DNA of 64,000 bases. Origin: Rotaria socialis (taxonomy: Eukaryota > Rotifera > Eurotatoria > Philodinida > Philodinidae). The notes beneath the pieces were generated by a model, which saw nothing but the letters and a program-made list of their open reading frames with translations, ran no database searches and was not told the origin of the DNA. Where the stretch lies: NCBI GenBank assembly GCA_905331475.1, contig CAJNYU010003575.1, forward strand, positions 1 to 64,000, in the 5' to 3' direction. Positions 1 through 12,858 of the stretch are shown here, piece after piece; positions within the stretch are counted from its first letter, which is position 1, and each line of letters starts with the position of its first letter. Both the position numbers and the translations under genes were made by a program.

Positions 1-3000
1 AAACAATTAATCCAGAAAATCAATATTTTAGGTACTTATTGTAATAGTCTAGAAAATGTTGTAACTGTTGTTAGAAAGTCTCAAAGGTTAATTCAAATAA
101 AAGAAATAATCGATTACCCACGTAGATCAGTATATACCAATGAAACAGAAGTAGCAAGAAGGATAATATCATACGATGGAATAGAGAAAGAACGAGGCAA
201 GTTGTGTGATATCCGTTTGATATCACATGATCATGTAGATAATGATATTATAGATGCTATTCAAAACCGTAAAGAAATTGCTCTCATTAAAGACGAAAAT
301 CAATTTACTGTTCTTTATCAGGAAAAAGAAAAAGGTAGCTTAGGTTCATGGAAGATAGAAAATCACGAGCTAAGTAATTATCTTTCATCTTTGAATTATA
401 ATCGAACAATCCTTGATAGAAACGAATGTTCAAAAATATACGTTACCATTTATGAACACGTTACAATAAATAGTGGCTACATTCGGAGTAATTTTTCCGT
501 ATTTCTCAAAAATTTAACGAACAATAGCAAATATGAAATAACATTTAATGATCTGACTGTCCGACAAGACAGTGGAACTGTCGATGAAGCGGAAAATATT
601 ATCTATCAGGCAGTATCCGGGCACGTACCATTTGGAGCACCAATCTTAAACGGTAAAGATAAATATATTAGTGTTAGTATAACACAAATTAACGCAGAAA
701 GATTGAAAGCTTTTCTAAATCCTAACATTGAAATTAAAGAAGCTACACTAGATCTAGCACTCGTACAATTGGAAGGGAAAAGTTCTTTTTTCCATCGGCA
801 CTTATTACCAGAAAATTGGTCTCTTGATTTATGTCCTGTTAATTTAGAAATTTTTTTGGACAATAATAAAATAGAGATGAAGTCAAATCTGCAAGCAAGA
901 GATGCAATAGAAATTCTTAAAAAAAGACAACCAGACGAGAACATACAATGTAATTTGACTTTCATATCTGCGAATGAAATATCAAAAGTTCTTAAAGAAA
1001 ACGTATTATCTAACTCAATTCAAACTATTGAATTTATTGGACTGGATGGATATAATGTTAAAGAAAAATTAAAAACTATACAGTCTAATAGTATTACACT
1101 CGAAATATCAGATAGTAAAGAAAAATTAGTAGAGATTCTTACTTGTTTAGATCTACAATATGTCGAATTGTATTCCTATGACAAAGAAAAGTCGAATCAC
1201 CGAAGCATAAGAGAAGTCGTTGATACGGTTACAGCAGAGAGAAAAATAAAAAACTACGAAAAAGATAACACAACTATTAGATTAATTGATATACTCATAC
1301 ATGATATTGAAGAAATAATTGGAAAATGCCCGAATACAACATATAATATTAGTTTTGTTCGTATAAGAAATTTCGATGAACTTTTGAAAGGATTAAATAA
1401 CGAGCTAGTCAATATTCACTTTGATGAATTAGAATTAGAACCAGCCATACAACTTATTCGACAAATTAGGAAAGAAAATCTCGATTTTAGTTTGACATGT
1501 AAAAAATTAACAAAAGGTCAGGCAGAAAGACTTATGAAAGAAGCTCCAGTAGAACAAGAAAATATAGAAATTAACAAAGTAAAATCTTTAAATGAACTAT
1601 TCATGAATGAATCAAGACCTCATTTAGAATTATCAGAGTTTTCTGGAAGAGGAATCGAGTATTTACTTGAAATTAGTGAAAAGAGATTTATTCCATGGAG
1701 AAGTATTGCTACTGTAGTTACTATTGCTGCTGTTCAAATGACAGTGGGTGGAATTCTTATAGCAACTGGATTTGGTGCCACGGTAGGATTGGGTCTAATC
1801 ACTGAAGGAGGAGCAGATTTGTTCACTGCCTACCGAGCTTATAGTACGAGACAATTCAGTTGGTCAGATTATGGAAAGCAAAAAGCAGTAAGTCTTATTA
1901 TTTCAGCAGTTTCAATGGGATTCTCAGCAATCAAAGATACAGGTAAAGGGATTCAGAATTTAGTGACAGGTGTAGGAGAAGAAGTACTTGAACAAGCTGG
2001 TACAAAAATAATAACAGATGGTAAAGCCGTAAGCCAAGTGTTAGTTACGACTGGAAAAAATTTAAAAAGTCTAGCTATTAAACAAATTGGAGTAACAATT
2101 GGTGAAAATGCATTAAGGGAAGGTTTAACTACAGTTGCAGATTTTAGCTCACATTTTGTATTAGAACAATTGAAACCGCAAGTTTCAGCTATGATACAAA
2201 GTAAAGTTAGTGATCAATTTTCTAATAAACCTAAATTACTAAACATAATCCGTAAAATGTATGCTATTGAGTCATTTGATAAACAACAAAAATTTAAAGA
2301 CAAAATAAATAAATGCATAGCTGAAATCATTAATCCTGAACATAATTTTTGGCGTAAACAGTGGGATTCTATTGGTGGTCCATTGTGCAAAGGTCTTCTA
2401 TCAAGTTCACAACATGTAGGTGGCCCATTTAGCATGGGTATGAGAATAGTTGGTACCCTACATGGAATGTATCAAATTACTTTTATTATTGACAAAGTTC
2501 ATGATCAACTTCTAGAGAAACTTTCGCAAATTGATCAAGACACTTTATCAATAGATCAGATTTTACGTCGCTATTGTGGAGTCACAAAAGAAGATACTTA
2601 CGGAATTGTAAATCTTCTTGAAAAACAAGGAATATTAGATACAAATAAAGAATTCAACATTGAAAATTTAATTCCTACAGATTTGAGTATATCGGATATG
2701 TATCGAGACGAAGTTGTAAACTTTTTAAAGTCATTAGATAGTGTAGAATTCAATGATTTGAGTGAACTAATGAAATCAATATCAGATCTGATTACAGAGC
2801 AAGTATTTAGAATTACAGAGTCCCAACTTATTTCACCATGGAGTAGTTATGGTATGGGTGAACTGACCAAAGCTATTTCAGAAAGAGTACAGCATCATTT
2901 TATTGTTGATGAAAAACAAAATGCTGATAGTCAAAATCGAGAAGATCGAGAAAAAGGTGAGAGTAAATATAACACTATTACAAAGCAAATAAAATACAAT

Positions 3001-4044
3001 GCTAAAGATTACACGATTGCATATAGTCAATGTGAAATCATTCATTATTCTCAACAACAACAACGAGATAGATCTAATCCTGGAGTAATCGATAATAAAA
3101 CAAAAGAATATATTGATGGAGTAAGAAACGATAAACCAGCAAATCTTTCTGATATGATGGCAATTGCTGCTCAGAATGATGTAGATATAAAAATAGTCGA
3201 TGATGTCAATTATCAACCTACAGATGAGGATCAAGCAAGAGGTACAAACATTATCGTGTACTCGAAAGGAGAAAAAGATGATCAAGGAAATTTTAGTGTG
3301 GGGCACTTTCAACTTATGACGGGAGATGGTACTTTAGTTGATATTCCAAGCGAAAAAAATAATTGCGGTTATAGTGTTATTCAGAAAATATTAAATGATC
3401 GAAGTATCGATAAATCTATCGATGATCTTCGTAACGATAGAGCTCAGAGAATCGAAGATAATCCTAAAGAATTTTCTAAAATATTAGAAGTGGAACAATG
3501 GGTTTCATCTCGTTATCCGCAGGAGGCAAATTCTTTTTTAATCGTAGGAGGGGTCGAACAGAAGAAATCTCCTGAAGAGATTAAAAAAATTGTTCAAAAA
3601 GGATTAATAGGCCCTTATGGCTTATTATGTGATGAATTACCAGGACGACAAGGAATTGCTGAAATTAATCACATCCCTCCAAAATCTGCATATAAGGGCA
3701 CACCCTACGAAAAAATAAATATTAATCATATGCCAGCAATAGCCATGTTTAAAAAGGATCATAAACAAACTAGTTCGTGGGGATATTACAAAAAGGGTTT
3801 ATATCAGAAAGAAATTCAAAATCTTATGAAAATTGGAAACATGGCTGAGGCTATCTACATTGAAATGAAAGATATATCAACAATTAATGCTACAGGAATG
3901 AATTATCAACGCCACGTTCCAAAATACATTGATTATCTAGCATCTACACCTGTAAAAAATGCACCATTGAATAGCGTTGGTACAAGAACTCTAATAACGC
4001 CGAACGAAGCATCGAAATTGAAGCAAAGGCTGAGACTGAGATGA
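1..4044 (+). CDS. Large multidomain protein, 5' truncated, toxin-like C-terminus
   Basis: The reading frame is open from base 1 to the TGA at 4042-4044 (about 1347 codons), with no good start in the window, so the 5' end lies outside. The first ~500 residues are charged, with no family I recognise. A hydrophobic glycine/alanine-rich stretch (about 1690-1960) could insert in or associate with membranes. Near the C-terminus a GHF...NNCGY arrangement (His near 3303, Cys near 3364) resembles a cysteine-peptidase-like fold. It is followed by a module with NHIPP (near 3666), a conserved KDH and TSSWG (3757-3783), which recalls the HNH/endonuclease-VII-type modules at the ends of bacterial polymorphic toxins. 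The frame is intronless, unlike the neighbouring genes. Function in an animal is unknown; the toxin-like reading rests on motif resemblance only. Confidence 0.65.
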   Translation, partial: KQLIQKINILGTYCNSLENVVTVVRKSQRLIQIKEIIDYPRRSVYTNETEVARRIISYDGIEKERGKLCDIRLISHDHVDNDIIDAIQNRKEIALIKDENQFTVLYQEKEKGSLGSWKIENHELSNYLSSLNYNRTILDRNECSKIYVTIYEHVTINSGYIRSNFSVFLKNLTNNSKYEITFNDLTVRQDSGTVDEAENIIYQAVSGHVPFGAPILNGKDKYISVSITQINAERLKAFLNPNIEIKEATLDLALVQLEGKSSFFHRHLLPENWSLDLCPVNLEIFLDNNKIEMKSNLQARDAIEILKKRQPDENIQCNLTFISANEISKVLKENVLSNSIQTIEFIGLDGYNVKEKLKTIQSNSITLEISDSKEKLVEILTCLDLQYVELYSYDKEKSNHRSIREVVDTVTAERKIKNYEKDNTTIRLIDILIHDIEEIIGKCPNTTYNISFVRIRNFDELLKGLNNELVNIHFDELELEPAIQLIRQIRKENLDFSLTCKKLTKGQAERLMKEAPVEQENIEINKVKSLNELFMNESRPHLELSEFSGRGIEYLLEISEKRFIPWRSIATVVTIAAVQMTVGGILIATGFGATVGLGLITEGGADLFTAYRAYSTRQFSWSDYGKQKAVSLIISAVSMGFSAIKDTGKGIQNLVTGVGEEVLEQAGTKIITDGKAVSQVLVTTGKNLKSLAIKQIGVTIGENALREGLTTVADFSSHFVLEQLKPQVSAMIQSKVSDQFSNKPKLLNIIRKMYAIESFDKQQKFKDKINKCIAEIINPEHNFWRKQWDSIGGPLCKGLLSSSQHVGGPFSMGMRIVGTLHGMYQITFIIDKVHDQLLEKLSQIDQDTLSIDQILRRYCGVTKEDTYGIVNLLEKQGILDTNKEFNIENLIPTDLSISDMYRDEVVNFLKSLDSVEFNDLSELMKSISDLITEQVFRITESQLISPWSSYGMGELTKAISERVQHHFIVDEKQNADSQNREDREKGESKYNTITKQIKYNAKDYTIAYSQCEIIHYSQQQQRDRSNPGVIDNKTKEYIDGVRNDKPANLSDMMAIAAQNDVDIKIVDDVNYQPTDEDQARGTNIIVYSKGEKDDQGNFSVGHFQLMTGDGTLVDIPSEKNNCGYSVIQKILNDRSIDKSIDDLRNDRAQRIEDNPKEFSKILEVEQWVSSRYPQEANSFLIVGGVEQKKSPEEIKKIVQKGLIGPYGLLCDELPGRQGIAEINHIPPKSAYKGTPYEKININHMPAIAMFKKDHKQTSSWGYYKKGLYQKEIQNLMKIGNMAEAIYIEMKDISTINATGMNYQRHVPKYIDYLASTPVKNAPLNSVGTRTLITPNEASKLKQRLRLR

Positions 4045-6188
4045 TATCGTTCATATTGAAATATATCAATAAGTTTGAAGGTGTGGATGAACAATGACAC
4101 TCTCAAGATATGAATGTCTCTCCTCTATACTTCGATTATCCTATTTATCCCAATCATATCGACTTGGTTCTTTCGTTCTTATATTTATATTTCTTTTGTT
4201 GCATCATTATTTTTACTAAATTTCATTTTTTTAGGACATGTAAATTAATTTTTTAGTGCTTCTTGATAAATTCTTCTCAACCACTTTTAACTCCTTTATT
4301 TAACTAATCTTTTGTTTATTATTGGTTTTGATTTGATCATCTATTTAATGCATGTTCCTTCATAGCTGAATATTTTCTCATTCTGCTCCATCTTTATATA
4401 GTTTTTCAATGGAGTATCAAAATCACCATACTTTGAAGCCAACTTCTAGCTACCATTATTTTTCATTTTCTTAATGATCAAATGTCTTATTGCCATCTTT
4501 AATCTTTTTTTTTCGAACATTAAACTATTGTTCTATTACTGTGAAAGCTTGTAGAATTTCTAGTTCTCCCTCATTAGCGTATGTTTGCTTTTTGATGTAT
4601 TTTTTTACCTAAACACGTTTTCTTTGTATCACTTTAAATTATTAATCACGAATTTTGTTGTCCTCGATCATTTTCGTTTCATATTTATTTTACTTCTTTT
4701 TTTATGTGATAAGAGACTATCCATATTTTTCTTTTATTGGAATTACTATTCTTTAAATATGTTGTCTTCTGGAGAAATTGTCATATGTTTGAAAGTCGTC
4801 GACTATATTCTGTATAAAAAAATTAGAACTGAAGCAATGTTAATAATGGCCAATGATTATCAAAGTCCACGTATTTACGAACGATTACATCCGGTACTTG
4901 TTAGCACATGACGATTACCATTTTAAAACGGGTCACTTATTCATCACTCGTTTTGTACACAACATGAATCTAGCAATCTGTGACGACGGACAATCATGTC
5001 ATGGAATTAGCTTATTCACATGTACGAAGATGTACTGAGATCGGTGCTCTGGTATTGAATCACGCCTTGATGAATTTGTTCATCAGTGAAGACTTCGTCA
5101 GTATTCGTTGTCTCGTAACAATATAGTTATAATATTACGCACTTGATTAGTTCAATCAATGTAGAAACAATCGAGTTAGAATGTAGCATATAGAAATCAC
5201 TAGAGTGGTATCATTAAAGAGCATCTAAACAATTTCAATTCTTTTGTCTCAGACATGAACGGTGATAACAATGTTTCGAGTCAAGTTTTTTTGAAGTTGC
5301 TGAGTGGTAATGAAATATTTCTTTGCATCACATTGATTCTGCAAACTAAATAATCAATGATACACTCACAAGGATGATTAGTGATGGCTTTCAAAATTAT
5401 TAACTAGAAGCATCGAACCAGATGGTAATGAATTGACAAATAAAGAATCAAATAAAATTTAATTGAAATAACTACAAAAGAAGTCAATGATTTCAATGAG
5501 TACATTGTCATTGCACAGTTCGTTCGAACATGAATAAATGTTTGTGTTTAGCAACAACGTGTGGGTGGGAGTTAGTATATGGATATGAATCGAAACATAG
5601 GAAAGTTTTTGTTCTTGAGAAAAAGTGGAAGAAACCAAAAAGATAAAATCGAGCTACATAATCACTGTCATCAACAATCCGAATCATTGTCAGTCCGTTA
5701 ACCAAGGAATAGGATATCCAAGTTTCTTATGAGTCAAGCTACAGTGGGTTTCAATAGTATGTGGTGATTGTCCCCAAGATAAGCTCACATTACATCCTAT
5801 CATCATGCTTGATGCTAAAGTAAAAAAAAACATTCCTTCGCAAATTTACTCGTGTGATCAAGTATCTTGAATATAACATCAAAATATATATGTTACGTCT
5901 AATGTGATAGATGTCGCATAGATACCATTTTGTTTTGTGATCATACTCAATTATAGATAATTAAATGAATCTCGCTGCAAACGTGCAAGTTTTTATTTCT
6001 AAATAAATAATCATTTTCAACGTCTCGTTCAAACATCAAAGGTTCATTGACTAAAACAACCTATCAAAACTTCATTCTTTTTCAAAATATGTTCTTTGTA
6101 TTTTCTGTTGTATACGAAATCCCAAATCCGAAAAAAAACGTTTTCATTTCAGATTCATTTCTACCTTAGTTATTCCCTAAAACTTCCA
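4045..6188. other. Intergenic, no gene seen
   Basis: AT-rich DNA between the large first gene and the intermediate filament gene. Open frames here are short and low in complexity and none shows a recognisable domain. A CAG at 6150-6152 upstream of the next start could be a 5'UTR or trans-splice acceptor. Confidence 0.5.
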
Positions 6189-8074
6189 ATGTTTGCGGCA
6201 TTTCGACGTCGTGCCGCATCAGCATCACGTTCTGAACCAAATGTTAAAGAAAATTCTCCTATTGAAAATAGTCATTCTAATGGTTTTATCACACCAACAG
6301 TAACAGCCAACGGTACTAACACATTAAGTGTTAATAGTAATGGAATGAAACATCGTACTCTATCTGGTCTTTCAACAACATCAGCATCTTCATCGTTCAG
6401 TACATCACCAACACTGAATATAACTCGTCAACAAGAAAAACACGAATTACAAACACTGAATGATCGTCTAGCAGTTATTATTGATACAGTTCGACGACTT
6501 GAACAAGATAATGAAAAACTAAAAGTATGTTTTGAATTCGTTCCAGAAGAAAAACAAAAATTCATATTTGATTTCTTTTCTAGAATATCGTTAAAACGAA
6601 TGCACAATCATTTGAATTGGAAACATCAAAAGTGAAAAGTTTATATGAAAATGAATTAGGTGGATTTAATGTGACAATGAAAATATTCCACTAACTATTA
6701 TTTTTCATTTCAGATGACGCAAAAAAATTAATTGAAGAATTAGCTCATGAAAAATCACGTCTTGAAATTGAACTCGAAAAAAGTCGTAGCGAAAATTTAG
6801 ATATACACGCAAAGTAAAACATTTTAAATCAATTAAAGATTTTCTTCATATACATTTTCATAGAACTGCTCGTATCGAGCGTGACGCACGTGCCTACGAA
6901 TCACGTTTAAAACAATCGGAAAATGAAATAACCGAATTAAAAGCACGTTATGATGCAATTACATTAGATTCATCGCGTAAAATTGATGAGAATGAGGTTT
7001 AATAATTTTGTTAAGTTTCGTCTAATGTAAAATATCAAATTTTAGACGCTTCACAATTTCAATCACGACCTTGAAAAACAAGTATCAGCATTGAAACGTC
7101 AACTGGAATCTGAAACATTATTACGTGTTGATCTCGAAAATAAAAATAAAACTCTACGTGAAGAATTACAATTCAATCAACATGTGTATGAAACAGTAAG
7201 GGAACTATTCCGTATAAAATCTATCGAATTTCAAGCATATTTTCTTTTAGAAAATCTATCAAATAAAAGAACAACAACGAATTGAAAGTCTTCATGATGA
7301 TGGTTTACGTCAACAATATGATGCACGTCTTCTACAAGAATTACAACAAATCAGAGCACAAAACGAACAGGAAATGCAATCGCTAAAAGAAGAAATAGCT
7401 TCACAATACGAAAAAAAGGTAAAATGAGTATTCTAATTAATCGCACATGCTTGTCCGAATTCAGAAGGTAAAACGACCACTGAATAGACGTAATCTCTCC
7501 AACGAATAGAAGGCGCCTCGTTTTTTCATATGAAATATCTATTTAGATTGAAGATCTACAAAATACAAATCGTCGAAATCTCGAACAGATCAGTAATTAC
7601 CGTACTGATCTTGTTCTATATCGTGAACGTATTGAAGAATCGACAAAAATTCGTGATACATGTAATGAGAAAATGTTGCAATTAGAACAACGTTGTCGTG
7701 AATTAGAAGATCGCGCCTATCGTTCGCAACAACAACAACATCAATCGATTATCGAACGTGATGATGACATACAAAATCTCAAACAAATCATTGATCAAAT
7801 GCAAAGCGATTATCAAAATTTAGTTGATACGAAAATTGGTCTTGATCGGGAAATTTCGACATATAGAAAATTACTCGATTCCGAAGAAGAACGATTGAAT
7901 ATTGCTGGACGATTAGGACCGTCGCCGACAAGCAACGGTAGTGCAACACCCACAAATAATGACGAAATCACAACAACGAACAATGGCCCAACGCAACGAT
8001 CGCGCCTTAAACGTCCACGTTTCGAAGTTGATGAAGATATCATTTTTCCGAATGGCACGAGCAATGGACATTAG
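6189..8074 (+). CDS. Lamin-like intermediate filament protein
   Basis: Seven exons: 6189-6524, 6584-6659, 6714-6813, 6864-6996, 7046-7195, 7251-7418, 7547-8074, all GT-AG, giving 496 residues. A Ser/Thr-rich head (1-79) is followed by coil 1A (80-112) with the helix-initiation signature LNDRLAVIIDTVRRLE. Exon 2 carries VKSLYENEL, a lamin coil 1B hallmark. The rod ends at ~440 with the helix-termination signature EISTYRKLLDSEEERL. A rod of ~360 residues fits the long lamin/protostome type rather than the shorter vertebrate cytoplasmic type. The tail is only ~56 residues, with a basic RLKRPR that could be a nuclear signal. There is no lamin-tail Ig domain and no CaaX box. It should form coiled-coil dimers and filaments; nuclear or cytoplasmic location is open. 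I chose the ATG at 6189 because the in-frame upstream ATG at 6096 adds an unrelated hydrophobic stretch. Confidence 0.92.
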
Positions 8075-9662
8075 GAGATAGAAAATTTTCAATATTACAA
8101 CCCGGTGCTTAATCTTTTCTTTTTATGTTTCGAACGAAAGCGAAATAGTACAGATATAGGACGACGAGGAGAAGAAGACGAAGATACCTTCTACTCTTGT
8201 TAAATTTATTTTTATGTACGTCCGACGAGGTTTTTTTTCTTATGTTAAAAACAAATAGATATTTTATTTAATGCACAAACTGTTTTTTTCCATATTCGCC
8301 CTATTAATAAATAAATCATACGACGGAAAGTTCTGATTAGAAATTCTTCTTTATTTCGAATTCCCCAATGAAAACATTCTCTAGAATTTCCCTTAGCGTA
8401 CATTTATTTTCAAAGAGAACTTTGCCCGTTTGACTAATAAATGTAATATGATGTTAAGAAGTCGTTGAACTGTGACTTCGTCTGGGTGAACAGCTGATCT
8501 ATTCATAGAAAAAAATCAACAGTAAACTGTCTGCTATTATGTAATCACTACCACGCCACGATCGATGAATTCTGTTTACACTGAAAAAAAAAGTATTGAC
8601 GCATATTTTGTGATTACGAATGAATTAGATGATAAAACCAATCGCAATTTCCACCAAGCATTGAATGTCTCGAGTAAATCTATCTGCGAATTTCATCCAA
8701 GCCCGGTGAAATTGTCGATTGAGAACAAAAAAAAACAGCCACGTAACGCACTAATCGAATGAATGAAAACAATATGCATTTCCACATTCTCATACGTATA
8801 TTCTATATTTGGCAACTAGCCAGCTTGCTCGTGTTTCTCCTATGGGCCAAAGTAAAAACTGTCCATTCTCTTCATTATTTTGCGGACACTGATATAGTCC
8901 GACCATTTTTTCTCTTCTCTCTCTCTCTCGCTTTCTCCTATGGAGTGTCTATAGCTAGAAACAAAAGAATTCATTCCTGGTTCGGTAGGAGAACAGAACG
9001 ATAAACTCGTGTTTAGTTTTGATATAACAATTCAAACGAAGAAGAAAAAGAAAATGATCCTCCGTTTTTGCTTCTCTCTTCGTTCTTTTTTTTTGTTGTT
9101 GTTGATTACATCTGTCCAACAATTGTTCTATATATTACTAGACACTAAATTGACCGATAGGAACACACTATACATACTAACAGTAGGACATAGCTATATG
9201 ATGAGAGAATAAATCAAGATTGATTCTATGCAATGATAATAGATTAGGTGATTTTATTAATAAGAAATCTATTCTCTATTTCATCAATAATTCAGTAGAA
9301 ATATGACCGACTAAAGAGAGGGAGTAGAAATTTCTTCTCCTTCGTTTATTTTTATTGCTAAGTGTAACAATATGTTTTGTTGTAAATGTCAAGTGCTACT
9401 TGTGCATAACTAGAAAAGATCACATTGAAGTGGTGTATCATGCAACAAGAAATATACTTTTCTGTTCATCCACATGACTTTTAGAGACAGATTTCATCTT
9501 GTTTACTTATCTTTTTTTTTTGAAATCATAAACATAAGAAAGAACTTTTAACACAAAAATCATCGCTCGATCTTGTAGTTCGAAAAAAGCACCGTTAATA
9601 ATACGAGAGAGACACAAAAAGAAACACATGTTTATTTATCACATATCGAAAAATTATTTCGA
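8075..9662. other. 3' regions and intergenic spacer
   Basis: Lies between two convergent genes. AATAAA-like signals occur near 8310-8318 after the filament gene. Short open frames here are low-complexity and show no domain. Confidence 0.5.
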
Positions 9663-12196
9663 CTATTGTTTAGGATTATGCTTTGATAGTGGTTGCGAAA
9701 ACATTAAACCCGGTGCAAGTATTTGTTGAGCAGGTGTTGCCAACGTTTGTGATTGAAAAGCATATTGATCTTTCGAATCATCAGTATTACTCCATACTGA
9801 ATCAGGACGTGATCTAATTGGAAAAAAACTTTACGAATCTGTGTCTGTTCCATGATCTTACTCATAATCAAATGATTGCTGTTGAAAAAGATCTTTTGAA
9901 TCGCATGAAGAGGGTAAACGTGGCCAAGCATCTGAATCGCCAATAAACGGTTCTAAACCGATTGAGATTAATTTGAAAATATGAAAATACAAGAAAACAA
10001 AATACGTACCAGTTAGAGGAGGAGGAGGTGCTGGTGGTGGTGGTGGAAATGAACTTGTTTCATTCGATGTATTCTTTTGATTAAGAGAACGAGTAGTTGA
10101 TGCAGATTCACATGCTAAAGAAAGAAATATGTTGAAATAGTTCGCATGTTTTCAAGACTAACCGGCCAGAGCTGGTTCGAGAAATTGTCTCAATGCAACA
10201 TTTCTAGCGCCACGCGGTGTTTTAACATTAGCACCACTTGGATTGTAGGGTTTTTGTTCGTCGGTAGTTGGTTTCTATTGATAGAAAAATCATTATTTAA
10301 TTGAATATTAAGCATTTCGAGATTTACCTGTGTAATACGTCGATCCCCCGGTACACCAAAATTTGACGAAGGAATTTGCTGTATCAACGGTGATGAAGAT
10401 TCGAAACAAACAATTTCATCTTTAGCATAAGTTATTAGATGATCGAAAATTTTCTTCTTTGTTTTATCATCGTTTTTTTGACAAAGGTTTCGTACGATTG
10501 AAACCAAACGTAACTTGCGCAGTTGTCTAACATCTTTTTCGCTCACATGTTCATTTATTGTTTCGTCATCGTCCTCACCATATTTTTTAAAACTATATGA
10601 TTTTATGATATCATTTAATGGCGTATAACATTCTAACGCACGTTCTTCAACGAGAGGATAATCACTATATTTAAAAAATAACGATCCACTCGTTTCATTC
10701 TTTCCTTAAAAAAAAATATAGATATAAATTCGATCTTGAAATTTATCTCTACCTTTAGAAACATCAAGACTTGATGCGTAAACTCCAAATGATCGTAACA
10801 GTTTTGCTAATGAATGCCACATTGATGGTTTTTGTTTGAAAACATGATGTTCGAATAGTTCCGTTTTGAATTTTTGTATATTCGATAGATAAGCAAACGA
10901 AAGATAGAGTATAGGTAAAATATGTTGTTCATCGATGATCATCATTGATAATGGTAATTGCATTGCTTCGAGGCATTGTTCAATAATCATAATAAATAGC
11001 TGTAGAGTAATATCGAATTGTAATTCAGGTTTTTTCGATGATGATGATCGCGGCAGTAAATCTAATGTACGATGTAACGTAAACATAATGATAGTTATCA
11101 TTTGAATGAAATTTAATTGATTGAAATTTTTTATTATTATCGTCCGAAATAAATTAATAAACGATTGAATATCATCAAGATTAGCTTCCAAATTTATCAT
11201 CGCTATTATTTGTAAAAATAATGTTAAAAAATCATTTTGTTGTTGTTCATAGCGTGTTATCGGTATGTCTTTTAGGCGTTGAAATAGCTTCTCTAAATTT
11301 GATATTGCTAATGGAAATGTAACTTTTATTGCGATACTACGAATGTAATAATAGGCTGTGATCAATTGATTTTGTCCTGGCGTTAACAACGACGAAGGAT
11401 TTTTCATTTCATGTAATATAGCTATTTGATTATAGGGTTGACCTAAACAGGGAATTGTATGTATAGCATATTGATAGAATGTTTTAGCTAGATCAATATG
11501 ATTTGAATAGCGATTTAAGTCACCGACATGAACGAGAATATGTTGAATAAAATATAGCATTGAAGCTTCTTTACAGGAACGATTCTGAGTTGAATACTGA
11601 TTTCGTTTTTGTAACAATGGAAAAGTTAATTTACAAATAGAATTTTCAAAATTATACGAATGAACAACATCCTAGAAAAAAATACAAAAGGATCATTTCA
11701 TCGTTCAAAACAAGAACAGATTGAAACACCTACTTGTAATAATTTCATATAATAACCGCTTGCATATTCGTAGAAATTCTGTAAACTAGTCTGAATTTCT
11801 GCTCGTTTCATTGGATTTTGACTATTCTCTTTTAATTGTTCTTGTTTATAGCTGATTTCGTTTTTGAAAATAATTGTCCATAGATCATGTTCGATTTTTT
11901 TTTCGATTGCATAATCAAGATCGCACAGAATTAATTGTTCATATTGATCAAGTAGTTCTTGTCGATATGTCCATATTTCTATTTTACCATTTGGTGATGA
12001 GAGAATTTTTTGTTTTAATTTTTCACATTGATCAAAAATTTCTTGGGATGCTGATACAGGATTTTCTGCGTCAGCTATTGTAGTTACTGGTTTTGTTCGA
12101 CGATTACTACTGGATAAAGAATTATTTATATAAATAAAGAAGACCTGTCAAAATAACTTACGGATGACATCGTCTTCGGTTCATAGGATTTGCCAT
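9663..12196 (-). CDS. SMG7: SMG7/EST1-family nonsense-mediated decay factor
   Basis: Eight exons on the minus strand: 12162-12196, 11734-12109, 11671-10753, 10704-10328, 10274-10163, 10114-10010, 9952-9862, 9813-9663, giving 721 residues. The N-terminus holds the EST1 DNA/RNA-binding-like helices (LWTIIFKNEI, then ASGYYMKLLQ). The next exon carries the 14-3-3-like TPR core with the family signature GDLNRYSN, GQPYNQIAI and YYYIRSIA. In SMG7 this fold binds phosphorylated UPF1 and leads to decay of mRNAs with premature stops, in the cytoplasm. The C-terminus is low complexity with a proline run at ~10020-10050. There is no PIN nuclease domain, which separates it from SMG5 and SMG6. The start at 12196 gives MANPMNRRRCHP; a second ATG at 12184 is possible. 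It is divergent from the NF-YC gene, with ~660 bp between starts. Confidence 0.88.
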
Positions 12197-12858
12197 TAAT
12201 AAAGGCAAACTATTGTGATTATATCATGGTTTCGAAATTAACTAGAAATGAATCATTTCAACAATAGATTAATACGTGTCGTTGAAAATCCATGATTAAA
12301 TACTAAAATAAACTTTTCAAGTGGGGTTACTGCATGTTAGAATGAAAAGATGTCTGTTATAAATGTAAGTTAAAATATCAATTTTCATTAGAATAGGACT
12401 CGTAAGTGAAACCAATTCTTTTTACTCTCCTCATAGCAAAAAACGTGTGTGTAATATTATCGTAAACGTAAAGAAATCCAATTAATATATAATAATAGGG
12501 AAAAAAACAAGGTTCTTTGAAGTATTTTATATTCTTAGAATTGAAAAAAACTCAATCTGTATGTGTCATTATTTTAACCAATAAAATAGAATTACAACTG
12601 ATAAGATTTTAAACAAATTTTGTAATTATTTTCAATGAATTCTACGAAAATTGACTTGCTCTTTCTGTGTGATATAGATGTCACTGTGTGTCTTGTTATT
12701 ACGCTATTCCTCTACGACGATGTCCATTTACAATAGAGAGAAAGCAAAAAAATAACGTATACAAGATCATTTCCTAAGAGCTTGTTTTGCAAATTGTACT
12801 CGTTATATCTCGGTGTTTTTACTCAAGAAAACAATCTCTCTTGACTAAAATCGTGCGA
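12197..12858. promoter_or_regulatory. Shared upstream region of SMG7-like and NF-YC genes
   Basis: About 660 bp separates the two divergent start codons and must hold both promoters or 5'UTRs. It is AT-rich with no convincing open frame. I see no decisive TATA or CCAAT arrangement, so this entry rests on gene orientation only. Confidence 0.4.

Noticed and set aside
4585-5038. Two overlapping plus-strand frames of 60-108 codons
   Set aside because: Composition is Phe/Leu-rich as expected from T-rich DNA, with no splice context or known domain.
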